From: JAZKFT01 sp040386335
GTDB taxonomy: Bacteria; Bacteroidota; Bacteroidia; Chitinophagales; Chitinophagaceae
DNA length: 64,000 bases
Reading direction: 5' to 3'
Assembly (NCBI GenBank): GCA_040386335.1
Contig: JAZKFT010000018.1
Span: 186,001 to 250,000, forward strand
Below, piece by piece: positions 55,411-64,000 of the stretch. The position numbers and the translations under genes were made by a program. Under the pieces are notes generated by a model. The model was not told the DNA's origin. It searched no databases and saw nothing but the letters and a program-made list of their open reading frames with translations. Numbering within the stretch: the stretch's first letter is position 1; every line of letters starts with the position of its first letter.

Positions 55411-55418
55411 TATTTTCG
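55411..55418 (+). promoter_or_regulatory. -7-like box TATTTTCG
   Basis: Thirty bases before the TTG start of the second giant gene; the same variant precedes prfB and the gene at 12056. Upstream, 55214-55410 shows no terminator or ORF I can support. Confidence 0.35.
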
Positions 55419-55447
55419 CAACTAGCCATCACACAAAACCCCTGCTT

Positions 55448-58400
55448 TTGAAAACCAGATTTTTCCTTTCAACCCTTTTCTTATGTACCATCATACATAA
55501 TGGAATCGCCCAAACTCCTTCTCTCGGCAGTTATCCAAATACTGTATTGGCAAACACGGGGGGTAACGGCCTCATAGCGCCTTCCACTGCGCCCGGAAAT
55601 GTAATGACTATTACTGCGTCCGCACCCGGCACTTTTAAGGGACTATTGCAGGTAAACCCGGTAAACGGCGTTGTCAGTGTTACAAATGCACAACCAGCAG
55701 GTACCTATCAGGTTACGGTAAAAGCGTTCAACGGATCTGCTACGGCAGTAACCAACTTTTCTCTTACAGTTAATAACGCCAACTGTAGCCAGGCATTATT
55801 TTCCAGTGGAGGAACCGTTCCTGTAGGTGGTGGTGTCCGGGCTTCAATAGCCATTGGTGATTTTGATGGCAATGGCAAACAGGATGTGGTGACCACGAAT
55901 TACGATGCAAATAGTATATACATCCGTTTAGGCAACGGCACGGGAGGCTTTACCGGATCCACCAATATTGCCATTGCCGGTAATCCCGCAGCTATTGCCG
56001 TTGGGGATGTAAATGGCGATGGCCGGCAGGATATTACAGTAGCCAGGTACACAGGCAACGCCGTTTCTGTTTTGCTGGGCGATGGCGCAGGCAACTTTAC
56101 AGCAACTACATCCGTGCCGGTGGGTACAAATCCAGGCGAGTTGGTGCTGGCCGACTTTAACAATGACGGCCTCCGGGATATCGCCACAACAAACATGGGC
56201 AGTAATACCGTTTCCATACGCCTCGGTACCGGCTCGGGTAGTTTTGTCAATGCACCTGATATTACGTCGGTATCGAAGCCCTATGCGCTGACTGTCACCG
56301 ACTTTAATAATGACGGCCATGCCGATATTGCTGTGACCAATAACCTTACAGCATCTGTGTCCATTTTATTAGGAGATGGTGCTGGTGGCTTTGTGGCTGC
56401 GGCTTCGGTAAGCGCAGGGGCCAACGTACAGTATGTGGTTACCGGCGACTTTAATCACGACAATAACCAGGACCTGGCGGTGTCAAACAACTATAGCACC
56501 AACAGTATATCGGTCCGGTTTGGTAATGGGGCAGGAGGTTTTACGGGACCTATGGAAATCCCAATCAGCAGTCGTCCTTCAAAACTTGTGAGTGCTGATT
56601 TTAACGGCGACGGCCATTTGGACATTGCGTGCGGTAACGGCGATGGAAGTTTTGTGAGCATTCTATCCGGAAATGGCGCGGGTGGATTTACAAGGGCACC
56701 AGACGTCGCATTTAATTATAGTACGTTTACGCTGGCCGCCGGTGATTTTAATAACAATGGCATCCTCGATTTTATTGCTTATGGTGACTACAATGGTGCC
56801 GGTGTGCGGATGGGATCGGGAACTGACATTAATGTAGAAGGCAATACAACGATCATCACAGATGGCGACAACACACCGTCTACAACAGATTCTACTGAAT
56901 TCGGCAACCTTAGCGGCACAACAAAAACCTATACCATTCAGAACCTGGGTTTTGTTAACCTTACCATTTCCAATATTACCATCACCGGTGCTGATTCTGC
57001 CAGCTTTAGCCGGAACGTTGTAACCTTTCCTTTCACCCTTGCACCCGGCGGCATCAAACTTTTTACCGTAAAGTTTGCGCCAGCTTCTACCGGTCTTAAA
57101 AACGCCACCATTAATATTTTTAGTAATGATTGTGATGAAGGGGTGTACGATTTTGCCATACAAGGTAAGGGTACTATACCGGCTATCGGCACCTACACGG
57201 CAGCTACAGCAGCAGCGGCAGGTATGAACATAAAAGTTGCTGCATCATCTCCTCCATCAGACATCACCAGCATTACTGCTTATACCCACACCAGCTTTAA
57301 AGGGGTATTAAAAGTAGATCCGGTCACAGGTACGGTGTCAGTCATAAATCCTTACCCGGCAGGTACCTATATCGTAAATGTGAAGGCTTTCAACGGAATA
57401 TTCTCAACGCTTAAGAATTTTACCCTCACCGTTAATAATACCAATTGCAGCCAGGGTGTTTTTGCAGCCTCTTCCTTTTCAAACCAGTATGCTACGCAGC
57501 CGGCATCCATCGCCATTGGAGATTTCAATAATGATGATAAACAGGATTTCGGGGTGGGGTATTCCGGCGGAAGCGTCTATATGCACCTTGGTAACGGCCT
57601 GGGAGGTACCGACATGTTTAACGCCATATCGACACCGGGATATGTGAAAGATTTGGTAGCTGCAGACTTTAACGGTGATGGCTACCAGGATTTTGCAGCC
57701 ACCGGTTACAATCAGCCCAATGTAACCATTTACCTGGGCAATGCAGGCGTAAACTATGCCGGCCTGAGGAGTATAACGACCACCGAAGTGGCATCCTCGC
57801 TGGCAGTGGGAGATTTTAATAACGACGGCAAGCAAGATCTCGCGGTCCCATTCAGAGAAACCAATTCCTGTGGTATCTGGCTGGGGAATGGTTCCGGTGA
57901 ATTCGTGTTTGCGATTACAATCAGCGTTGGCGCCCGCCCCAATCACATAGCAATTGGTGATTTTAATAATGATGGCAACCAGGATTTTCTTACTGCAAAC
58001 ACACAATCTGCAACAGTCTCTGTAAGGCTGGGAAATGGTTTGGGTGGCTTTTCAGCAGCAGCGGACGTGGCTACCGGCTACAATACCCAGCGAATAGTGA
58101 TCGCTGATTTCAATAAGGATGGCAACCAGGACTTCGTTTCGTCCAATACCGGCTACCCTGTTTTGTCGGTGCGTCTGGGAAATGGATCCGGCGGGTTTAC
58201 CAATGGTACCGACGTGGTTTTTGGCGACTATCAATATGGCATCCAGGTAGCTGATTTTAACGGCGATGGCTTTGAAGACATAGCGGTGCCAACTCTGTCT
58301 CCTAAAATTGTCATATGCCTTGGCGATGGTTCCGGCGCATTCCCTCAATTGCAAGAAACTGCCATTGCCCAAAGAACGGATTACCTGGCAGTAGCCGATC

Positions 58401-61400
58401 TCAATAACGATGGCCGGCCAGACCTTGTTGCTTCCGGTTCACAGCTGGGTACCATTTTTATGCTGACCAATGTAACCAACGAAATCGAGATTTTGGGTAA
58501 CAATATCATCATAGCAGATGGCGACACCATAGCTTCTGCGAGCGACTTTACAGACTTTGGCGGTGGTGGTACGGTTGCACGCACGTTCACCATCAGGAAC
58601 ACGGGGGCAGCCAATCTCAGGATAAATAATGTTCGTGTTAGCGGTATCGATTCTTCGTTGTTTACCAGGAGTGGAATCACTTTACCCGCTATTGTGGCGC
58701 CCGGTGCAACCACCAGTTTCGCCATCACTTTTACACCTGCGGGCAGTTTTGGAATTAAGAGCGCAGTAATCAGAATTGACAACGACGATTGCGATGAAGG
58801 CGTATACGATTTTGCGATAAAGGCTACTTATATAACACCCCCTGTTGCCGGTAGCTACCCGGCTACTTCAGTTGTTGCCGGCAGTAATGCCACCATCGCC
58901 AGCGCTTCACCGCCGGCTAATACTTTGCGAATCACGGTTGCTACAACGGCCCAGTTTAAAGGGCTCTTAACAGCCGACCCGGTTACCGGAACTGTGATGG
59001 TCTCCAATGCCAGTCCCGCAGGTATCTATCCCGTTAAAGTAGTGGTATTCAACGGTAATGTCGGTGTTGCAACCACCTTTAACCTAACTGTCACCAACAC
59101 GGTTTGCAGCCAGGGAATGTTCGCCCAAAATTCCCTCGTAACTGCAGGGGCCGATGAAAGAGAAGCAGTGGTGGGTGATTTTAATGGTGACGGATGGCAG
59201 GATCTTGCCATTCCCAACTATGCCGGCAATACCATTTCTATACGGCAAGGTGATGGCAGCGGCAATTTTAGCGGCCTTACAGATATCGCTACCGGATTAA
59301 ACCCATGTGCTGCCGCTGCCGGCGATTTTAACGGCGATGGAAAACAGGACCTGGCAGTGGCCAACTTTACTTCTGGCAATGTCTCTATTTTATTGGGTAA
59401 CGGCAACGGTGGCTTTTCAGCGGGTATGCCGGTAGTTACCGGAACCCAGCCCAATGGAATTACTACAGGTGATTTTAATAATGATGACCGGCTGGATTTT
59501 GCCGTCTCCAATGGTGGCAACAATACGGTTTCCATTCGTTTGGGAGACGGCACAGGGTCATTTACCGGCACCAGCAATATAGGAACACCGGCCGCACCTT
59601 TCTCGATAGCCACGAGCGATTTTAATAAAGATGGCAAGGCCGACCTTGCTGTGGCCCTCTTCGCCAACAATGTTGCATGGATCCTCTACGGCAATGGCTT
59701 CGGTGGTATAAGCAGCACTTCGAGCCTTACAGTAACGCCCGGCCCAAAATCTGTGGTTGCGACTGATATTAATAATGATGGTGCACCAGATATCATTACA
59801 GCAAACGCCATATCTAATTCAGTTAACGTAGTGTTGGGAAATGGCGCTGCAGGATTCTCCACTGCCTACAGCATTGTCTTAGGAACTGCTCCGCAAGGAC
59901 TGGCTACCGGTGATTTTAATGGGGATGGCAAACAGGATTTTGTAGTGGTGGCAGATACCAATAAAGTGGTTTTTGCAGTTGGAGATGGAAGCGGGCACTT
60001 TTTGGGTATCGAACAGTCAGCTGTGCCCGGCAATTTTAGCCGCTCGTTAAGTGCAGGCGATTTTAACAGGGATGGCAGACTGGACCTGGCAATTCCTTAT
60101 AGCAATACCACGGGGATTTTACTGGGCGTTGTTAACGAAATAAATATCCTGGGCAATAATGCAAGTATCTCAAGTGGCGACACCAGCACTACTTTGGCTA
60201 ATCATACCGATTTCGGATCCACCGCTCTTGGTACACCTCTTACCCGAACCTTTACCATACAAAATACCGGGGCGAACAGACTTCGGATCAACAATATTAC
60301 TGTTACGGGAGCCGATTCGGCATCGTTTGTAACACCCTTCATTTCAGTTCCTTACCACATTATGGCAGGTGCGTCCAGAACATTTACCATTACCTTTTCA
60401 GCTAATACACCCGGTCTTAAAAAAGCAGTTATCAGGGTGTCGAATAGCGATTGTGATGAAGCAATGTATCGTTTTTCTATCCAGGCGTTGGTACCACCAG
60501 GCGCAGCGCTGCACTTCGATGGCATAGATGATTACATATCTGTCAATGATACCACCGGAAATATAGATACCGGGCGCATTACCCTGTCGGCATGGATCAA
60601 AACAACTGCTGCAACTCCTGCCAGTATAATCAGTAAAAGAAATGCTTGTGCCGGGGGCAATTATTTTGATTTTGGCATCAACGCATCTGGCCATTTATCC
60701 TTCGCATTGGATGATAACGGCTTGGTCAGCCAATTGCTTACTGGTTCTTTTTTGGTGAATGATGGTCTGTGGCACCAGGTGGTGGCTGTTCGGAAAGATT
60801 CGGTTTTAAGCCTGTATGTGGATGGGGTTTTGGATAGCACTAAAATATTCCAGGGCATCCCATCTATTCATAACAATGCCCCGTTGCAAATAGGCGCCAA
60901 CGCCTGCGGCGGAACGGGCAATTTCTTTAACGGCGCCATGGATGAAGTGCGGCTTTGGTCAAAAGCATTATCGCCTTTGTCGATTCAAAACAGCCTGAAT
61001 TGCGAACTGGCAAACGGCCAATCAGGGCTCCTGGCATACTATAAATTCAACCAGGGGATAGCAGCCGATACGAATACAGCCGTGACCACACTTGACGATT
61101 CCAGCGGAAATGGAAATAACGGCATACTGCATAATTTTACGCTGAACGGATCGTCGTCCAATTGGATAGCACCTGGTGGTGTAGTTACCGGAGTTGCCTG
61201 TGCCAATATCAATTCCTGGTTAGGCGCCAATCCCGACTGGAACAACGCCGCCAACTGGTCGGGTGGGTATATTCCCACCGACGAAACCAATGTGGTGATC
61301 AATGCCGGCATGCCGTTTATGCCGGAAGTATCCAACCCTGATGCGGTCTGCTTTAGCCTCAGACTCAACAACGGGGCAACTGTAACGGTAAAAAGCTCGG

Positions 61401-61429
61401 GTCGACTGAATATTGTCAGGAAAAACTGA
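55448..61429 (+). CDS. Giant secreted protein: three seven-bladed FG-GAP propeller modules plus LamG
   Basis: 1993 aa, a paralogue of the preceding giant, from a TTG start with signal peptide (MKTRFFLSTLFLCTIIHNG). Three modules begin near residues 23, 577 and 1132, each He_PIG/Ig-like, seven FG-GAP repeats, ASH-like. The LamG-like domain (~1682-1905, ALHFDGIDDYI, DGLWHQVVAVRKD) and the ~75-residue tail (WLGANPDWNN to LNIVRKN) match the first giant closely. Calcium loops are mostly intact (DFNNDGKQD). Likely same location and kind of function as its neighbour, with half the number of propellers. Confidence 0.93.
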   Translation: MKTRFFLSTLFLCTIIHNGIAQTPSLGSYPNTVLANTGGNGLIAPSTAPGNVMTITASAPGTFKGLLQVNPVNGVVSVTNAQPAGTYQVTVKAFNGSATAVTNFSLTVNNANCSQALFSSGGTVPVGGGVRASIAIGDFDGNGKQDVVTTNYDANSIYIRLGNGTGGFTGSTNIAIAGNPAAIAVGDVNGDGRQDITVARYTGNAVSVLLGDGAGNFTATTSVPVGTNPGELVLADFNNDGLRDIATTNMGSNTVSIRLGTGSGSFVNAPDITSVSKPYALTVTDFNNDGHADIAVTNNLTASVSILLGDGAGGFVAAASVSAGANVQYVVTGDFNHDNNQDLAVSNNYSTNSISVRFGNGAGGFTGPMEIPISSRPSKLVSADFNGDGHLDIACGNGDGSFVSILSGNGAGGFTRAPDVAFNYSTFTLAAGDFNNNGILDFIAYGDYNGAGVRMGSGTDINVEGNTTIITDGDNTPSTTDSTEFGNLSGTTKTYTIQNLGFVNLTISNITITGADSASFSRNVVTFPFTLAPGGIKLFTVKFAPASTGLKNATINIFSNDCDEGVYDFAIQGKGTIPAIGTYTAATAAAAGMNIKVAASSPPSDITSITAYTHTSFKGVLKVDPVTGTVSVINPYPAGTYIVNVKAFNGIFSTLKNFTLTVNNTNCSQGVFAASSFSNQYATQPASIAIGDFNNDDKQDFGVGYSGGSVYMHLGNGLGGTDMFNAISTPGYVKDLVAADFNGDGYQDFAATGYNQPNVTIYLGNAGVNYAGLRSITTTEVASSLAVGDFNNDGKQDLAVPFRETNSCGIWLGNGSGEFVFAITISVGARPNHIAIGDFNNDGNQDFLTANTQSATVSVRLGNGLGGFSAAADVATGYNTQRIVIADFNKDGNQDFVSSNTGYPVLSVRLGNGSGGFTNGTDVVFGDYQYGIQVADFNGDGFEDIAVPTLSPKIVICLGDGSGAFPQLQETAIAQRTDYLAVADLNNDGRPDLVASGSQLGTIFMLTNVTNEIEILGNNIIIADGDTIASASDFTDFGGGGTVARTFTIRNTGAANLRINNVRVSGIDSSLFTRSGITLPAIVAPGATTSFAITFTPAGSFGIKSAVIRIDNDDCDEGVYDFAIKATYITPPVAGSYPATSVVAGSNATIASASPPANTLRITVATTAQFKGLLTADPVTGTVMVSNASPAGIYPVKVVVFNGNVGVATTFNLTVTNTVCSQGMFAQNSLVTAGADEREAVVGDFNGDGWQDLAIPNYAGNTISIRQGDGSGNFSGLTDIATGLNPCAAAAGDFNGDGKQDLAVANFTSGNVSILLGNGNGGFSAGMPVVTGTQPNGITTGDFNNDDRLDFAVSNGGNNTVSIRLGDGTGSFTGTSNIGTPAAPFSIATSDFNKDGKADLAVALFANNVAWILYGNGFGGISSTSSLTVTPGPKSVVATDINNDGAPDIITANAISNSVNVVLGNGAAGFSTAYSIVLGTAPQGLATGDFNGDGKQDFVVVADTNKVVFAVGDGSGHFLGIEQSAVPGNFSRSLSAGDFNRDGRLDLAIPYSNTTGILLGVVNEINILGNNASISSGDTSTTLANHTDFGSTALGTPLTRTFTIQNTGANRLRINNITVTGADSASFVTPFISVPYHIMAGASRTFTITFSANTPGLKKAVIRVSNSDCDEAMYRFSIQALVPPGAALHFDGIDDYISVNDTTGNIDTGRITLSAWIKTTAATPASIISKRNACAGGNYFDFGINASGHLSFALDDNGLVSQLLTGSFLVNDGLWHQVVAVRKDSVLSLYVDGVLDSTKIFQGIPSIHNNAPLQIGANACGGTGNFFNGAMDEVRLWSKALSPLSIQNSLNCELANGQSGLLAYYKFNQGIAADTNTAVTTLDDSSGNGNNGILHNFTLNGSSSNWIAPGGVVTGVACANINSWLGANPDWNNAANWSGGYIPTDETNVVINAGMPFMPEVSNPDAVCFSLRLNNGATVTVKSSGRLNIVRKN
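55513..60492 (+). repeat. Three tandem ~1.66-kb coding modules
   Basis: Module starts near 55513, 57178 and 58841; end near 60492. Same module as in the flanking genes. Confidence 0.87.
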
Positions 61430-61506
61430 TAATAAAATTTTGAAATAAATTCCCGATATATCTTGCATCCGTCTCAAAGAGGCATCCACCCAAAACCATC
61501 ACTGCA

Positions 61507-64000
61507 TTGAAACAATTACGGCTGTTCCTCCTCATTTTTACATTCACAATCACACAATCTGTTTTTGCACAGGCGCCGGTATTGGGTAGTTATGCGGCCG
61601 CTAATCTTGCAACAGGCGCTAATGCCGACGTATTTCCTTCGGTGATACCAGGCAATACTTTAAGTATAACTGCAACAACTTCGTCAAATTTTAAAGGTAA
61701 TTTAAAGGCAAACCCAGTTACTGGTGTAGTAACCATTACCAATGCACGACCGGCCGGAACTTATAATATTACCGTAAGGGCATTTAATGGTGCGCTCACT
61801 ACCACCACTTCATTCCCGGTAGTGATCACTGGTAACACGCTCTGCCAAAACCTGCGTACAAGTAGTATCAGCACCATCAATCCTGGTGCTGCAATTGCAG
61901 CAGGCGATTTTAATAATGACGGCAAACAGGATTTTTTAGCAGCTTCGAATATAAACTCCGTAGTGGATGTTCGTCTGGGCGATGGATTGGGCGGATCAAC
62001 CAGCGCTCCCGGTGTTCCTGTAGGCATTCACGCTATCGCAATAGGCGTAGCGGACTTTAACGGCGATGGGAATGAAGATTTTATTACCGCCAATGAAACG
62101 ACATTTTCGGTGCGGTTGGGGAATGGTACAGGAGGTTTTACAGGAACCAGCAATATAATAACAACCAGTAACGCTGTGGGTTTAGCAATAAGTGATTTTA
62201 ATAACGATGGTAAATATGATTTTACGATAGTAACCAGCACAGGGCCTTCTATTTTGATGATGTTGGGTGATGGCGGGGGCGGTTTCGTTCTGGCTGATAC
62301 CAGGAGCGTGCTGACAAACCCTGAAAGTATTATTGTTGCGGATTTTAATAAAGACAACTTCCCCGATGTGGCCATTACAAACAGAGGAAGAGGATCGGTA
62401 TCTGTGTTGCTGGGTAACGGTACTGGTGGCTACCTCAGTACGATCAACTCAAATGTTGGGCTGGAGCCGAATGAGCTCACTACCTGCGATTTCAATAAAG
62501 ACGGCAATCTTGATCTTATCATTGGAGCTTACGATTCTCTAAACCTGTCTATATGCCTGGGCAATGGAAGCGGAAATTTTACTTTCGCCAGGAAAATCAC
62601 AACCCCGGCAGGACTAACCCAGGTGAGTTACGGCGATTTTAATGGTGACGGAAATCCTGATATCGTCGCATCCACCTGGTATGGTTATCCCGGCATTCTT
62701 ATTTATTATGGCGATGGAAATAATAACGTTACAGGCACTTCCATAATCGAGTTCGAAAGTGGTGCCAGTTCCAACGCCTTTCTTGTAGGTGATTTTAATG
62801 CCGATGGGATGCAGGATATTGTCAGTTCTAATTTTTCCGGTACTGCACGTATTCTCCTGGGAGGGCAAAATCAGGTTGCCATAACTGGAAACGGCATTTC
62901 CATCCCGGCTGGATCAACCACACCTTCACTGTCTAACCACACAGACTTTGGAACGGCCGGAAAAGTTGTTCGGAGCTATACAGTGAACAATAGCGGGACA
63001 GGCGGCCTTACTATTGGCAAAATCAATATCTCCGGACCTGATTCATCGTTGTTTACAGTTAGTGGAATCAATCTTCCTGCTGAAGTAAAAGCGGGAAGTT
63101 CGCGTACCTTTTCCGTCACTTTTGTGCCCACCACACCCGGCATCAAATCAGCCACCATAAACCTGGTTCATGATAACTGCGCTACATACAACTATAGTTT
63201 TGCCGTAAGCGGCATAGGCGCAGCTTCATCTGCAGGCAGTTACCCAACTGCTACCGTAACGGCTTCCAATCCCGGAACCACCATCAATCCACTGGTGCCG
63301 CCTGCTAACTATTCCCGTATTAATGCCACTACCAGCGCTGGTTTTAAAGGCATTTTGCAGGTAAATCCAGTCACAGGGGCTGTAAACGTTACAAATGCGC
63401 AGCCTGCCGGCACTTATACAATAAAGGTGAAGACAGTAAATAGCTTTGGAGAAGCTAATACCAGTTTTGTATTATCCGTGAGTAACCCGGTATGTAGCCA
63501 GGGGCTCTTTAGTGTAAAAAGCGATACCACATTCTATAATCCGCCTTCGTCTTTGGCAACAGGTGATTTCAATGGTGACGGAAAGCAGGACATCCTGTAT
63601 TCCACCGCCAGTAACAATACCATTACCTGCTTATTGGGTAATGGGTCGGGGTCATTTACCCAGGCCTCAACGATTTCAATAAACGACGTACCAGCGGCAA
63701 TTGTTGTGGCTGATTTTAACAGTGACGGTAAACAGGACATTGCCGTAGGGTCCGGATCCTATCCCTCTGCATCTATTTACATCCGCTTCGGAAATGGTGC
63801 AGGTGGCTTCACCGGCACAGATGTTGTAGGTGGTGGCTTCGGCGCCTCCTCTATCGCCGTGGCTGATTTTAACAATGATGGAAAAATTGACCTGTTATGC
63901 AACAATTACTGGAGCAATGCCGTCGCTGTACTTTTGGGAAATGGCTCAGGCGGATTTGAACCGGCTGTGGCATGGCCGGTGGGCAATTATCCCATTGCAG
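61507..64000 (+). CDS. Third giant FG-GAP propeller protein, 3' part missing
   Basis: Open from a TTG at 61507 to the right edge, 831 codons visible. The start gives a signal peptide (KQLRLFLLIFTFTITQSVFAQ). The first module (61572 to ~63225) has the Ig-like domain, seven FG-GAP repeats and the ASH-like domain, here with DNCATYNY in place of DDCDE. The second module begins near 63226 (AGSYPTATV) and is cut after three blades. It lies 77 bases after the second giant gene; these three genes therefore form a same-strand paralogue array. Total length unknown. Confidence 0.9.
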   Translation, partial: MKQLRLFLLIFTFTITQSVFAQAPVLGSYAAANLATGANADVFPSVIPGNTLSITATTSSNFKGNLKANPVTGVVTITNARPAGTYNITVRAFNGALTTTTSFPVVITGNTLCQNLRTSSISTINPGAAIAAGDFNNDGKQDFLAASNINSVVDVRLGDGLGGSTSAPGVPVGIHAIAIGVADFNGDGNEDFITANETTFSVRLGNGTGGFTGTSNIITTSNAVGLAISDFNNDGKYDFTIVTSTGPSILMMLGDGGGGFVLADTRSVLTNPESIIVADFNKDNFPDVAITNRGRGSVSVLLGNGTGGYLSTINSNVGLEPNELTTCDFNKDGNLDLIIGAYDSLNLSICLGNGSGNFTFARKITTPAGLTQVSYGDFNGDGNPDIVASTWYGYPGILIYYGDGNNNVTGTSIIEFESGASSNAFLVGDFNADGMQDIVSSNFSGTARILLGGQNQVAITGNGISIPAGSTTPSLSNHTDFGTAGKVVRSYTVNNSGTGGLTIGKINISGPDSSLFTVSGINLPAEVKAGSSRTFSVTFVPTTPGIKSATINLVHDNCATYNYSFAVSGIGAASSAGSYPTATVTASNPGTTINPLVPPANYSRINATTSAGFKGILQVNPVTGAVNVTNAQPAGTYTIKVKTVNSFGEANTSFVLSVSNPVCSQGLFSVKSDTTFYNPPSSLATGDFNGDGKQDILYSTASNNTITCLLGNGSGSFTQASTISINDVPAAIVVADFNSDGKQDIAVGSGSYPSASIYIRFGNGAGGFTGTDVVGGGFGASSIAVADFNNDGKIDLLCNNYWSNAVAVLLGNGSGGFEPAVAWPVGNYPIA
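61572..64000 (+). repeat. Tandem coding modules, one complete and one cut
   Basis: Module starts near 61572 and 63226; the second runs off the edge. Same module as in the two preceding genes. Confidence 0.83.

Noticed and set aside
1..64000. tRNA or rRNA genes
   Set aside because: No T-arm (GGTTCGAATC-like) with matching acceptor stem and no rRNA core sequence was found on reading the gaps.

Overview
The window looks like chromosomal DNA of a Bacteroidota member, most likely of the Chitinophagaceae/Sphingobacteriia type. Four things point there. Two large secreted proteins end in a type IX secretion (T9SS) C-terminal domain. Many genes are preceded by the Bacteroidota -7 box TAnnTTTG. Shine-Dalgarno sequences are almost absent and TTG starts are common. 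The housekeeping genes (lon, prfB, pruA, coaD, aroC, rmuC) and their neighbours (YtxJ-type bacilliredoxin, PaaI-type thioesterase, CHRD and choice-of-anchor proteins) fit the phylum. The assignment rests on sequence character only.

Layout. (1) 1-5.8 kb: two paralogous T9SS cargo proteins with a parallel beta-helix; the first is cut by the left edge, and the second also carries two CHRD domains and a DUF4394 propeller. (2) 6-16 kb: small single-gene units, namely a lipoprotein, an esterase, a tandem universal stress protein, a YbjN-like protein, an NAD(P)-binding reductase, a bacilliredoxin, a 37-aa lipoprotein, a DEDDh exonuclease and a dolichyl-phosphate-mannose-synthase-like glycosyltransferase. 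They are followed by a leftward group of a 46-aa DUF2256 zinc protein, a di-haem cytochrome lipoprotein and MgtE. (3) 16-31 kb: lon, rmuC, cyanophycinase, a DUF418 membrane protein, RNase P RNA, prfB with its programmed +1 frameshift, pruA and a thioredoxin-family protein, with a few AT-rich orphan genes between them. (4) 31-44 kb: pyrR-pyrB, coaD plus a thioesterase, an M14 carboxypeptidase, aroC, a polyprenyl diphosphate synthase, a SET-domain protein, an APC transporter and a redoxin. (5) 44-64 kb: three consecutive giant secreted paralogues (3687 aa, 1993 aa, and one cut by the right edge).

The most striking content is region 5. Each giant is a string of ~555-residue modules: an Ig-like (He_PIG-type) domain, then exactly seven FG-GAP/VCBS blades with calcium-binding DxNxDG loops, then an ASH-like domain. 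All ten complete modules have seven blades, which predicts beads-on-a-string seven-bladed propellers (six in the first protein, three in the second). Two cysteines are present in every module. Both complete proteins share a C-terminal LamG-like domain and a ~75-residue tail that is not a recognisable T9SS sorting domain.

A second theme lies between genes. Many intergenic gaps hold degenerate short tandem repeats arranged as large imperfect inverted repeats, with a different repeat word at each locus and some words shared between loci. They resemble neither CRISPR arrays nor insertion sequences. No tRNA, rRNA, insertion sequence, prophage or CRISPR array was recognised.
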